Origin: JABDGC01 sp964466595 | GTDB lineage: Bacteria; Pseudomonadota; Gammaproteobacteria; DSM-16500 | Length of the DNA stretch: 64,000 nucleotides | Reading direction: 5' to 3' | Assembly: GCA_964466595.1 (NCBI GenBank) | Contig: CAYXNR010000002.1 | Location: forward strand, 22,550 to 86,549 | In this document: positions 1 through 8,592 of the stretch, in pieces | Layout of the letters: each line of letters begins with the position of its first letter | Position numbering within the stretch: position 1 is the stretch's first letter | Notes under the pieces: generated by a model | Told to the model about the DNA's origin: nothing | Databases searched by the model: none | Seen by the model: only the letters and a program-made list of their open reading frames with translations | Translations under genes and position numbers: made by a program

Positions 1-853
1 ATGCAAGATGATATTTTTTTAGAGTGGTATTTTGAATTAATATTTGTCCGATTTTTGCTGCAATGACCGCAAGTCCAAGCCCAATTACACTATCTGTGTA
101 TACATTGCATATTAAAGGAAAATCATGATCACTTGGAATATAGGGTAGTAATGATAGGGCACAATTTCCGGCAAAAGCGATAAAACAAACGATAATTCTA
201 TTTGTCTTTTTAATAAAAATGCCTTCAGTTAGGTTATAGACTATTAAAAGAAGAAAAACTTCGGAAATAGGTAGCCAAAGATTGACGCACATTTTAGCTA
301 ATGATAAATCATTAGCTATTTTTGATGTTTTAAAAAAAACCAATACTATAGCAGCAAGAATGGATTGGCCGTAATGTCGGTTGATTATAGGCAAAGAAAG
401 AGTATCCAGTATGTATTGGGCTACCTCAGCATAAATCGGTCCTTGTCTGTCTCTTGCAATAATATTTAGTAGGAATAAAGCAAGAAAGCCAACTAAGAAG
501 ATTCGGGAGGTCGAACGAAAGGAATCTCTAAAAAAATCTTGCACTAAGAGCTGCTTTTTTCTCCAATAAGGAATGAGGGAAATAGTTATTAAAAAGATGA
601 CTGATAGTAATAAGTTTGGTAAAAAACTTATATTCATGTGCGAAAAAAGAGTAATTGTGACAAAAAATGGGCATAAACCCATAAAATAATAATATCCAAA
701 AAAACTTAATCTGTCAGAACGAAAAATATTTAGAGGAAAAAGCAAGGCGCGTCCTGTCATGACAAATAAAGAGGAAAAAAAACAGGCGATAACGCTACCT
801 AGTATGAAATAATGTAATTTAACTACACCGCTTCCTGCCATGATATACGACAT
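1..853 (-). CDS. Polytopic membrane protein, C-terminus cut by window edge
   Basis: An open frame runs leftwards from ATG at 853 (a second in-frame ATG is at 841) to the window edge without a stop, giving at least 284 residues. The product is strongly hydrophobic: long runs rich in Phe, Leu and Ile separated by short basic loops such as WRKKQ and FIKKTN, which indicates a multi-span inner-membrane protein. No catalytic motif is recognisable. Its place beside glycosyltransferases and an O-antigen exporter suggests a role in surface polysaccharide assembly, for example an acyltransferase or polymerase-like protein, but this rests on context only. The gene is certainly incomplete here. Confidence 0.7.
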   Translation of the reverse strand, partial: MSYIMAGSGVVKLHYFILGSVIACFFSSLFVMTGRALLFPLNIFRSDRLSFFGYYYFMGLCPFFVTITLFSHMNISFLPNLLLSVIFLITISLIPYWRKKQLLVQDFFRDSFRSTSRIFLVGFLALFLLNIIARDRQGPIYAEVAQYILDTLSLPIINRHYGQSILAAIVLVFFKTSKIANDLSLAKMCVNLWLPISEVFLLLIVYNLTEGIFIKKTNRIIVCFIAFAGNCALSLLPYIPSDHDFPLICNVYTDSVIGLGLAVIAAKIGQILIQNTTLKKYHLA

Positions 854-1241
854 TATTCAACCTTAATTTAACAGACTATTAAAAATCTCTATTCAATTCT
901 GCACCAATTTGAACATAGCTAAGTTATTTTTTAAAGTCAATTCTAGAGAAATCTTAAGACGATATATTTTGTTGTTAGCTAGTGCATACTTCTTTCTGTA
1001 AACTCCCTGGGGCTTAAAAATAAGTAGGCCCTAGGTTAGGCTTGGCTACTTAAGCCCGGTATGTTTTGAAGCGCAAAAAGGCGCTTAGTTGAGTGTCCGT
1101 TTTTTCGGGGCGACATCATAACAAACTAGACTATGCCAAAAGAGGAGAGTAAAATATTTTACTTGTCAAAGTCTGCTGTTTTTTTAATATTATCAATAAT
1201 CATTTCAATATAATGTGCCTTGTTCTTGCAGGTAAATTTTA
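854..1241. other. Intergenic region between divergent genes
   Basis: This 388-base gap separates the leftward membrane protein from the rightward glycosyltransferases, so it must hold promoters for both. No open frame of note is present. A TATAAT hexamer lies at 1209-1214, about 28 bases before the ATG at 1242, but no convincing -35 box sits at the right distance; TTGTCA at 1163-1168 with TATTAT at 1188-1193 is an alternative with a long 19-base spacer. A short hairpin-like AAGCG/CGCTT is seen around 1070-1087. Nothing else is recognised. Confidence 0.4.
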
Positions 1242-2795
1242 ATGAATAAAAAGTTTAAAAAAATCATAAGAAACGCAATAAAGAAAAGTTCATTTTTGAT
1301 CAAACTCACAACTATTATCGCAAGTTGTTATTTACAGATTGCAAAAAAAGTATATTTTCGTCCAGAAATTCAATTTTTGTGGGCGCAACGTTTTATGGGC
1401 TTGGGTCGGCTTGATTTGGCATTAGCGGGTTTCCTGTATCTGAGTGACCAAGCAGAGAACCGAGTTCCTGTTCAAGTTCGGGTTAAAAGTTTGCGTTATG
1501 CTGGCATTGTCTACTTTTTACTAGGAAAAAACAATGACGCTAATTATTATTGGCGACTTACCGGAAAAATGCGTAAAACACTTTATAAACCGACTACGCC
1601 AAAAAAATATAGAATTCTAGGTCCCGGTTGGCATGCAGCGCTAGGTCACATTGCTATGCTTGATTTCTACATAAAATATTTGCGGCTTTATACAAAGGAA
1701 GAGCTGCGTATTGTTGCACCTTGGCCAATAGAGCAAATCCCAGGACAAGAATTATTAAATAAATTTTCACCTTTAGGGATTGTGGCTATATCACCTGATG
1801 AGCTCGAGCAAGACTATAATACCTGGGCAAAAAAACAAAACTTACCTCAATGGGATCAAATTTCTGATGCAGAAAAAGTTGCAATGATTGATGACTTTTG
1901 GGAATATGAATTTCCTGATGGTGAAACTCTTGGTTTTGCTTATGCGATTTCGCGTATACAGCATGAATGGGAGCAATCTGGGCAACCTTCCTTATTTTCT
2001 TTATCAACAGAGGAAAAAGAAACTCTTTCAACATTACTGGGTAGTTTAGGTCTGCCAAAAGACGCCTGGTATGTATGTTTGCATGTTCGAGAATCTGGTT
2101 TCCATCAAGAATGGAATTCATTCTATCCTTCTATGCGCGATGCCGATATTAACACATATAATATTGCTATTGAAAAAATAGTAGAGGCGGGTGGTTGGGT
2201 TTTACGTATGGGTGATAAAAGCATGAAACCTCTGCCTTCTATGCCTAAGGTTATTGATATTGCACACAGTCCTCTAAAAACACTTAAAATTGATCTTTTA
2301 TTAGCTGCGGGCTGTCGTTTTCTTCTAGGGACTAATTCGGGTTTTGTTAATCTGTGTATTATGTACAATATTCCTTGCGTTTTGACCAATTGGGTACCGA
2401 TAGGTTGGCCTTTATGGAACAGTCAGGATTTGATGATTCCAAAACTTTTTCGCGAAAAAAAATCCGGTTACTATTTGGATATAGAGCAAATATTTAAGGA
2501 GGGTTTAGCTTTTATTCAAAATTGGAGCGACTTATCTTCTCAGCTTGAGCTGGTCGCAAATACACCCGAAGACTTGGCTCAAGTAGTATTGGAAATGTTA
2601 AAAGAGTTAAATGATAGAAAGGTCCGTAGTACCAGTGAAAGACTAACAACTGATCAGGCTTACTATAGTCAAATTGCGCAACGTTATGGGGCTTATGTAG
2701 GTAATCGCTTAGGAAGCCATTTTTTAGAAAACCATGTAGATTTTTTTTCCCCCTCAAAGACGAGTTTAACAAAAAAGTTGCCTATGGCGGTTTAA
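1242..2795 (+). CDS. TIGR04372-type glycosyltransferase (putative)
   Basis: A 517-residue protein with no signal peptide. The C-terminal two thirds carry motifs I associate with the TIGR04372 family of putative glycosyltransferases: CLHVRESGFH near residue 280, GGWVLRMGDKSM about 40 residues on, then LLAAGCRFLLGTNSG, which resembles a sugar-nucleotide binding end of a GT-B or fucosyltransferase-like fold. The N-terminal 200 residues look like helical repeats, with a TPR-like stretch around ALAGFLYLSDQAE. The next gene is a shorter paralogue 51 bases downstream with a good ribosome site, so the two probably form an operon. It likely adds a sugar to the polysaccharide exported by the adjacent Wzm/Wzt. 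Donor and acceptor are unknown. Confidence 0.75.
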   Translation: MNKKFKKIIRNAIKKSSFLIKLTTIIASCYLQIAKKVYFRPEIQFLWAQRFMGLGRLDLALAGFLYLSDQAENRVPVQVRVKSLRYAGIVYFLLGKNNDANYYWRLTGKMRKTLYKPTTPKKYRILGPGWHAALGHIAMLDFYIKYLRLYTKEELRIVAPWPIEQIPGQELLNKFSPLGIVAISPDELEQDYNTWAKKQNLPQWDQISDAEKVAMIDDFWEYEFPDGETLGFAYAISRIQHEWEQSGQPSLFSLSTEEKETLSTLLGSLGLPKDAWYVCLHVRESGFHQEWNSFYPSMRDADINTYNIAIEKIVEAGGWVLRMGDKSMKPLPSMPKVIDIAHSPLKTLKIDLLLAAGCRFLLGTNSGFVNLCIMYNIPCVLTNWVPIGWPLWNSQDLMIPKLFREKKSGYYLDIEQIFKEGLAFIQNWSDLSSQLELVANTPEDLAQVVLEMLKELNDRKVRSTSERLTTDQAYYSQIAQRYGAYVGNRLGSHFLENHVDFFSPSKTSLTKKLPMAV

Positions 2796-2846
2796 ATTAA
2801 AAGAAACCGCAAAGATAGTTTAAAAAATGTTTTACAGGAAATAACC

Positions 2847-4112
2847 ATGGCGCTAAGAAAAAATCGCCTTCCTTTGAAGGATTTTATCGTTACTAAACTG
2901 AGCAAACTTCGCACAGTTGGTTTTTTATGGTTTGGTAAAGAGCTCGCTAGCCGCTTTCTACTTGAACTCGGCTGGTTTTTTCTACTCCCCTGTGCCTTCA
3001 TGCTACACCGAATGAACCTACGATGTGTGCCTGTTATTTATCAGCACATCGGACATTTGACAACAGAGCTAGATACTTTTGTTAAGGCGCAGCAACTGGA
3101 GCTTATTCCGCCGGCAACCTATTTTATTCTCGCACCTGCAAATAAAGTGGCTAATAAATACTTACTTACTTATTGGAGCAAGTATTTTAAAATCGTTAGG
3201 AAGCCCTGGCTTTGTTTTCTTTTAAAGATGATAACTCATCGTTATCTTGCTTGTTATACGGGTGGCTTGCATTGTGTACGCCATTTTGGCACGCAAGAAA
3301 TTTATCGCATTAACCAGCTTTGGGATACAAGACCTCCCGTTCTCACCTTAAGTGCAGAAGACCAAGTCTGGGCTGAACGCAGCTTACTAGAGCTAGGCAT
3401 TCCCCAAGATTGTTGGTTTGTTGCCTTTCATGTGCGTGAAGGGGGTTTTTTGCCATACAATGAATCTATTCAGGCACATCGAAATGCCTCTATTGAAAAT
3501 GCTATTCCTGCCATGCAGGAAATCGTGAAACGGGGAGGAATGGTGATACGCATGGGAGATGCGTCCATGATGGCCTTGCCGCCCATGTCTGGTATTATTG
3601 ATTATGCCAAACATCCCCTAAAGTCCGAGCGCATGGATGTTATTCTTTGCGCAAAGGCAAAATTTTTCCTCGGTTGTACCTCTGGCCTGGCTTTTCTCAG
3701 TACTGTTTTTGGCGTTCCGATTGCTCATGCAAATATGATCCCTATTGAAACTTTAGGTCTTCGGAGAGGCGATCTTAGTATTCCCAAGCTAATTTGGGAT
3801 AAATTCCAAGGTCGTTATCTTACCTTTGAAGAACTCTTCAATTCTGAAAGCGGTGGCTACTTTTTTACACATCAATATAAAAATGCTGGTCTTGAAGGTC
3901 ATGAAAATAACCCCCAAGAGATAGTTGATCTGGTTGTGGAAATGTTGGATCGCCTTAATGGAATTTATATTGAAACCGAGATGGATAGAATGCTTCAGAA
4001 AAGATATATGGCTTTCTTAAAGCCTGGTCATTATTCCTTTGCTGCGGCATCGAAAATTGGACAGGCATTTTTGAGAAAACATCAGAATTTGTTTTCGGAT
4101 AGAGTTCATTAA
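2847..4112 (+). CDS. TIGR04372-type glycosyltransferase (putative), second paralogue
   Basis: A 421-residue paralogue of the preceding gene. It repeats the same landmarks: FVAFHVREGGFLPY, GGMVIRMGDASM and LCAKAKFFLGCTSG. It lacks the long helical N-terminal part of its neighbour and instead has a hydrophobic segment near residues 25-55 that may anchor it to the membrane. AGGAA lies shortly before the ATG. It converges on the wzt gene, with 17 bases between the stops. It is probably a second polysaccharide-building transferase with a different acceptor. Function comes from family resemblance and context; specificity cannot be read. Confidence 0.75.
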   Translation: MALRKNRLPLKDFIVTKLSKLRTVGFLWFGKELASRFLLELGWFFLLPCAFMLHRMNLRCVPVIYQHIGHLTTELDTFVKAQQLELIPPATYFILAPANKVANKYLLTYWSKYFKIVRKPWLCFLLKMITHRYLACYTGGLHCVRHFGTQEIYRINQLWDTRPPVLTLSAEDQVWAERSLLELGIPQDCWFVAFHVREGGFLPYNESIQAHRNASIENAIPAMQEIVKRGGMVIRMGDASMMALPPMSGIIDYAKHPLKSERMDVILCAKAKFFLGCTSGLAFLSTVFGVPIAHANMIPIETLGLRRGDLSIPKLIWDKFQGRYLTFEELFNSESGGYFFTHQYKNAGLEGHENNPQEIVDLVVEMLDRLNGIYIETEMDRMLQKRYMAFLKPGHYSFAAASKIGQAFLRKHQNLFSDRVH

Positions 4113-4129
4113 TTGATTTTAGGATAACA

Positions 4130-4882
4130 CTAAGACGCGCTTCCTTGATGATACAGTCTCAACCCTTCTTCTGAGTCACCTAAGTATTTAATCTGTCCCC
4201 CTTCTAACAGTAGAACCTTATTACAGAACTCCTTAATCAGATTATCTGAATGCGTCGCTATGACGACAATACTAGATTGATTAAGTAAGGAGATCATGCG
4301 GCCGCGTGCTTTTTCTAAAAAATCTGCATCGCCGGCATTGAAGATTTCATCGATAAGTAAAATTTCGGGTTTAATGCTGGCAGAAATGGAAAAAGCCAGA
4401 CGTACCATCATACCGGATGAATAAGTGCGCATGGGCATGAAAAGGTAATCACCGAGACCGGTGAAGTCGGCAATTTCTTGAATCTTGGCTTTAATCTCTA
4501 CGCGAGAGAGACCAAGCAGGATGCCCCGCTGCATGATATTCTCATAACCAGTGAATTCGGTTTCAATGCCATGCATGATTTCTAGCATAGGCGATATGCG
4601 GCCTTCCGTTCGCATGTCACCCGAAGTTGGTTCGTATATACCTGCTAATAATCGAAGCAGAGTACTTTTGCCAGCTCCATTGTGCCCGATTAATCCCAGA
4701 CGATCACTGTGATGAAGTGTCATGGTGATATCCTTGAGCGCGTTTACTACAATGCGTTGGTTGGCATCCTTGATTACTGAACCACCAGTTGCAAGTCGCA
4801 GAAAATTTTTCTTAAATGAGCGCGCGTTGACGTTGTAGATAGGAAATTCAATTGAGACCTTACGTAAATCAATGCGTGCCAT
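4130..4882 (-). CDS. wzt: O-antigen/polysaccharide ABC exporter, ATP-binding subunit (Wzt/KpsT-like)
   Basis: A 250-residue ATPase. The Walker A box GHNGAGKST is at residues 66-74, the signature YSSGM at 154-158 and Walker B ILLIDE at 174-179. This order, with NxxNAGD after Walker B, is typical of polysaccharide exporters of the ABC-2 type. The protein is short and stops after the nucleotide-binding domain, so it lacks the extra C-terminal carbohydrate-binding domain found in Wzt proteins that recognise a modified chain end. The permease gene lies 9 bases upstream in the same operon. It would power export of a lipid-linked glycan across the inner membrane. Confidence 0.93.
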   Translation of the reverse strand: MARIDLRKVSIEFPIYNVNARSFKKNFLRLATGGSVIKDANQRIVVNALKDITMTLHHSDRLGLIGHNGAGKSTLLRLLAGIYEPTSGDMRTEGRISPMLEIMHGIETEFTGYENIMQRGILLGLSRVEIKAKIQEIADFTGLGDYLFMPMRTYSSGMMVRLAFSISASIKPEILLIDEIFNAGDADFLEKARGRMISLLNQSSIVVIATHSDNLIKEFCNKVLLLEGGQIKYLGDSEEGLRLYHQGSAS

Positions 4883-4891
4883 GAGGTATTC

Positions 4892-5767
4892 CTATAACCA
4901 ATAAATGATGCGAGAACGATAGCGACAAAATAGCTTAAAGCTAACTAGACAGCCAAATAATGTGATTGCGAAAACCATCAGCCAGCTGATTAGAGAGGGC
5001 AAAGTGCCAATTAAAGGACAGCGGATAAATTCAATAAAAGCGTAAAATGGATTTAGATTGGCAATAAAGCGCTTTTCTGGAGGTAGAATTTGGGGATTCC
5101 ACATTACTGGCGTGATGAAAAAGATTACTTGAATTAGGCTTTTAACAATTTGCGTAATATCACGGAATCGAGCGCCGATCATGGCCAAGGCAAGACCGTA
5201 GGATAGGCTGTTTATGTAAAATAAAATCAGGCCAGGAATGAACATCAGGGTGCAAAAGTTGATTTTCGCCGTTTCATGAAAGATGACTATGATGGGAAAA
5301 AGAATTGGTAGATTGTGTATAAAAATAATGAAATTGCGTGCAATCACTTTATTGATATAGAGACTATAAGGTAGTTTAATTTGTTTAATCTTGTTTTCTT
5401 CACCGGACAATGTTTCTACTAGATCAGTGATGGTGCAGGAAATAAAATTCCAGGCCAACATGCCGCTGACTAGAAAGGGAAAATAATTTTTTAATTCCAT
5501 ATGAAAAAGATGGCTATAAAGATAACCCATGGAATAGACTGTGATGGCCATACTGAGCGTAATCCAGAAGGGGCCGAGCACAGAACGACGGTAGCGGATT
5601 TTAATATCTTGATAAGCTAGCATGAACCAGATTCGCCACTGCCTGAAACCTTCGCAGAGGTCTTGAATGGCGAGCTTTTGTTGGTCTCGAATTGGAAAAA
5701 CAATATGATCCTGGCTAGCAAGTAGGTTAGGATCAGATAGGGTTGCGAGTGATTCCATGTTAGACAT
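4892..5767 (-). CDS. wzm: O-antigen/polysaccharide ABC exporter, permease subunit (Wzm-like)
   Basis: A 291-residue ABC-2 type permease. After about 40 cytoplasmic residues comes the family hallmark IRYRRSVLGPFW, followed by about six membrane spans and the late motif LNPFYAFIEFIR found in Wzm/TagG/KpsM proteins. It is translated just before wzt. The pair exports a completed polysaccharide on its lipid carrier, which fits the glycosyltransferases on both sides. A second Met at residue 4 is an alternative start. Upstream, at 5768-5967, lies a gap shared with the divergent glycosyltransferase gene. Confidence 0.92.
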   Translation of the reverse strand: MSNMESLATLSDPNLLASQDHIVFPIRDQQKLAIQDLCEGFRQWRIWFMLAYQDIKIRYRRSVLGPFWITLSMAITVYSMGYLYSHLFHMELKNYFPFLVSGMLAWNFISCTITDLVETLSGEENKIKQIKLPYSLYINKVIARNFIIFIHNLPILFPIIVIFHETAKINFCTLMFIPGLILFYINSLSYGLALAMIGARFRDITQIVKSLIQVIFFITPVMWNPQILPPEKRFIANLNPFYAFIEFIRCPLIGTLPSLISWLMVFAITLFGCLVSFKLFCRYRSRIIYWL

Positions 5768-5967
5768 ATACTTTTAAGCTCTTTTCTTAGATTTAAACCC
5801 ACGAAGCTTAGCAGGAATAAGTTTAATTTTCTACAAATGACTTCTCAAAAATGAAACAATTAAGTGGTAATTGATGTTTGAAACATCTTTTTTCAAGAAT
5901 TAACATCAGTGATTGTCTAATTTTCCAAACTTTGCTACCTTAATCCATTCCAAATCGACTCAAAACA

Positions 5968-6903
5968 ATGCAAATCGATAAAAATTTAAAAACTGCTCTC
6001 ATCATCCCTGTTCTCAATGCAGAGAACTACATCCCCGAACTTTTACCAGCCATTTTCCAGCAAAATTACCTTCCCCAAGATATTCTCATTATCGACTCCG
6101 AATCCACTGACCAAACACGAGCACTCCTCAGCTCTTACCCGATCAAACTTCACAGCATCCCGCGTCAAGATTTCGATCACGGTGGAACCCGTCGTCTAGC
6201 GACAGAAATGGTGGATGCCGATATCTATATTTTCCTAACGCAAGACGCCATCCCAGCCAATCCCCATACCTTTCGTCATCTTATCTCTGCTCTCTCTTCA
6301 AAAGAGCAGGCCGGCTGTGCCTATGGCAGGCAGTTACCTAAAAAAGACGCCACTGTCTTGGGGGCCTATGATCGCTTATTTAACTATCCCGACAAAAACC
6401 AACTACGCTCTTATGCAGACAAAGATAAATATGGCATTAAAACTTTTTTCATCTCAAATAGCTTTGCGGCTTATAAAAAAGAAGCCCTGCAGGCGGTGGG
6501 TGGTTTCCCAGCTAAATTAATTTCCAGTGAAGATGCTTATGTCGCTGCTAAAATGCTTTTGCAGGGCTATGCTGTGTATTATGCCGCAGATTCTACGGTC
6601 TATCATTCCCACAATATGGGCCTGCTAGAGAAATTCCATCGTTACTTTTCGATCGGTGTCTTCCATAGTCGCGAAAATTGGCTGATTGAAGCTTTTTCAG
6701 GCGCGACCTCAGAAGGATTACGCTATTTAATGGCCCAATTAGCCTATCTTGTCAGAAACAAAAAATTTGCCTGGCTACCCTATTCTGTGCTTTCAACAGG
6801 CATCAGTTATTTAGCTTATCAATTGGGTCTAAGAGAAAGCTGGATTCCGCTTTTGATAAAAAAGAATTGGGGAGTGAATAAAAAGTATTGGCTGAAGTCT
6901 TAA
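5968..6903 (+). CDS. Family 2 glycosyltransferase (rhamnosyltransferase-like)
   Basis: A 311-residue GT-A enzyme. The N-terminus TALIIPVLNAENYIPELL and IDSESTDQT near residues 42-50 form the nucleotide-sugar binding fold, FLTQDAIP near residue 90 supplies the metal-binding acidic residue, and SSEDAYVAAKML near residue 185 the likely catalytic base. Overall spacing resembles bacterial rhamnosyltransferases, and a full dTDP-rhamnose gene set lies 2.6 kb downstream, so rhamnose is a reasonable donor guess. It is transcribed divergently from the exporter genes and ends 8 bases before the stop of the convergent ATPase gene. Confidence 0.88.
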   Translation: MQIDKNLKTALIIPVLNAENYIPELLPAIFQQNYLPQDILIIDSESTDQTRALLSSYPIKLHSIPRQDFDHGGTRRLATEMVDADIYIFLTQDAIPANPHTFRHLISALSSKEQAGCAYGRQLPKKDATVLGAYDRLFNYPDKNQLRSYADKDKYGIKTFFISNSFAAYKKEALQAVGGFPAKLISSEDAYVAAKMLLQGYAVYYAADSTVYHSHNMGLLEKFHRYFSIGVFHSRENWLIEAFSGATSEGLRYLMAQLAYLVRNKKFAWLPYSVLSTGISYLAYQLGLRESWIPLLIKKNWGVNKKYWLKS

Positions 6904-6911
6904 TTTATTAT

Positions 6912-8066
6912 TTATTTACTTTGCTTGGATAAAAAATCCTGTAGTCCCACTACTTGAATTTTTTTACTAAGCCAATAAGCTATTTTACCAGGATAAATAA
7001 CGGTTAAGGCATCTAAATTTAAAAGTCTTTCCGCAGTTTCAAGTGAATTTGTTAAACGAGGGGAATCGCTATATTTAAATTCAAAGCCTAGTCTTTTACC
7101 GTCTTTAATAAGAATAAGATCAAGCTCCGCTTGGGCATGAATACCCCAAAAAAAAGTTTCTTCGGGAGTGGCTTGATAATGGCGTATAATAGATTCCAAG
7201 GCAAATCCTTCCCAAGAAGCACCTAATTTCGGATGTAACAATAAGCTTGATTTATCTTGAATACCAAGCAGGCTGTGGAAAATGCCACTATCCCGAAAAT
7301 AAATTTTAGGCGATTTAATTTGACGCTTTCCAATATTTTCGAGCCAGGGTGAAAGTTCGCGAATCATGAAAGTACCGGTCAGAATATTTAAATAATTTCG
7401 CATTGTTGTATGAGCAGCCCCTAAGGATTGTCCTATTTCACTGGCATTAAAAATATTTCCATGATAATGCGCTAGCATCATCCAAAAGCGACGCAGGGTA
7501 GGGGCGGGGATGGTGATACCTAATTGGGGAAGATCTTGCTCGAGGAAAGTGGTAATATAAGCAGATCGCCAGCTTGCACTTATTTTAGCATCCGCAGCCA
7601 AATAAGAGCGAGGGAAGCCTCCTTGAATCCATAATAACTCCAAATCATCTGCTTCAGGATAAGAAAATGGCGTCAATTCAATATACGAAATTCGGCCGGC
7701 TAAGGATTCTGAAGATTGTTTGATGAGTTCACGCGAAGCACTTCCGAGGATAAGAAATTGACGATTTTTATGCTGATCTATCAAAACACGTAAGAGAGGA
7801 AAAAGTTCAGGCCGTCGCTGTATTTCATCAATAATAATCAACCCCTCCATGGGTTCTAAAGTTAATTGGGGTATTTCTAAACGGGCCAAATCATTCGGGT
7901 TTTCGAGGTCGAAAAAACTGACTCTCGAAAAAGGGAGATTTTGCTGCTCCGCATAAGCTTGGGCCAAGGTCGTTTTTCCGCATTGTCGAGGCCCTAAAAG
8001 GGCAAGGGCGGGATTAACCTGGAAAGCGTAATTTATTTTTTCTATAAATTTCAATCGCTTAAGCAT
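6912..8066 (-). CDS. AAA-family ATPase with DUF4143 domain
   Basis: A predicted ATPase. Counting from the chosen ATG at 8066, Walker A GPRQCGKTT lies at residues 25-33, Walker B is IIIDEIQR, and the C-terminal half has the DUF4143 signature (SPKIYFRDSGIFH, then LESIIRHY, then ELDLILIKDGKRLGFEFK, a PD-(D/E)XK-like strand). Such proteins are common, often sporadic in genomes, and of unknown role. The frame stays open upstream to 8135, but ATG 8066 starts at MLKRLKF, where relatives begin. A 19-base inverted repeat lies immediately upstream. The gene follows an orphan VapB-like gene and interrupts the polysaccharide locus, suggesting acquired DNA. Confidence 0.88.
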   Translation of the reverse strand: MLKRLKFIEKINYAFQVNPALALLGPRQCGKTTLAQAYAEQQNLPFSRVSFFDLENPNDLARLEIPQLTLEPMEGLIIIDEIQRRPELFPLLRVLIDQHKNRQFLILGSASRELIKQSSESLAGRISYIELTPFSYPEADDLELLWIQGGFPRSYLAADAKISASWRSAYITTFLEQDLPQLGITIPAPTLRRFWMMLAHYHGNIFNASEIGQSLGAAHTTMRNYLNILTGTFMIRELSPWLENIGKRQIKSPKIYFRDSGIFHSLLGIQDKSSLLLHPKLGASWEGFALESIIRHYQATPEETFFWGIHAQAELDLILIKDGKRLGFEFKYSDSPRLTNSLETAERLLNLDALTVIYPGKIAYWLSKKIQVVGLQDFLSKQSK

Positions 8067-8075
8067 TATAGTTGG

Positions 8076-8120
8076 ATTTCCATGAAAATTGAGTGATGAT
8101 GACTCAATTTTCATGGAAAT
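8076..8120. promoter_or_regulatory. Perfect 19-base inverted repeat before the DUF4143 ATPase
   Basis: ATTTCCATGAAAATTGAGT at 8076-8094 is repeated exactly in reverse complement at 8102-8120 with a 7-base loop. It lies directly upstream of the likely start codon at 8066. It could be an operator, or a leader hairpin that masks translation of the ATPase. One arm contains the alternative ATG at 8114. Confidence 0.6.
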
Positions 8121-8160
8121 CGCAATTTTAGTCAACTGCTTTTAGAATGGTAAGAAATAC

Positions 8161-8199
8161 TTATTCTGAAAGGAACACCATAGCATCAATCCCTTTCAT
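8161..8199 (-). pseudogene. vapC toxin remnant (first 12 codons)
   Basis: ATG at 8199 overlaps the end of the VapB-like gene in the +1 frame, the usual vapB-vapC coupling. It encodes MKGIDAMVFLSE and then a stop. PIN-domain VapC toxins typically start very like this (Met-x-Gly-x-Asp-x-x-Val), the Asp being the first catalytic residue. Everything after residue 12 is missing and the next recognisable gene is the ATPase. I infer a decayed toxin gene; the match is short. Confidence 0.45.
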
Positions 8200-8434
8200 G
8201 CTTCGAACCTCGCTTACGTATCGCTTTATTCATTTCTTCCAAAGATACTGCTTTTCTAGGTTTGGAAAGCATTCCTTTCAGTTTGGTGATATCAGCGGTT
8301 AGCGGGATTACTACGACGCGTCCGTCATCATCCACAAAAAACTCTAATTTATCTCCAGGGTGAATGCCAAGATAAGTTCTGATTTGAATAGGGATTGTGG
8401 TTTGACCTTTATAGGTGAGGGTCGAAATACTCAT
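8186..8434 (-). CDS. AbrB/VapB-type antitoxin, toxin partner lost
   Basis: An 82-residue protein whose first 45 residues form a swapped-hairpin AbrB DNA-binding domain: TLTYKGQTTIPIQIRTYLGI, then GDKLEFFVDDDGRVVVIP. The charged tail (KAVSLEEMNKAIRKRG) is the part that normally clamps the cognate VapC toxin. Only a 12-codon stub of that toxin remains, overlapping the stop region, so the antitoxin looks orphaned. It may still repress its own promoter. The ATPase gene downstream is in the same direction and could be co-transcribed. Confidence 0.85.
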   Translation of the reverse strand: MSISTLTYKGQTTIPIQIRTYLGIHPGDKLEFFVDDDGRVVVIPLTADITKLKGMLSKPRKAVSLEEMNKAIRKRGSKHERD

Positions 8435-8592
8435 TTCTAATTCCTTACTTTATTATATTATCCTTATTTTAAGGTAAGCAGTTTACAAGAGCAGGTAGTG
8501 AAGAGCTAGGAACCCTTATTCCTTCAATTTCACCTTTTATTTAGATAGAATAAGCAACAAATTTTTGTAGCTAAAATACCCACAGGACCCTT

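Noticed and set aside
1060..1120. AAGCG/CGCTT hairpin as a terminator
   Set aside because: The stem is only five pairs, there is no T-run directly after it, and no gene ends nearby.
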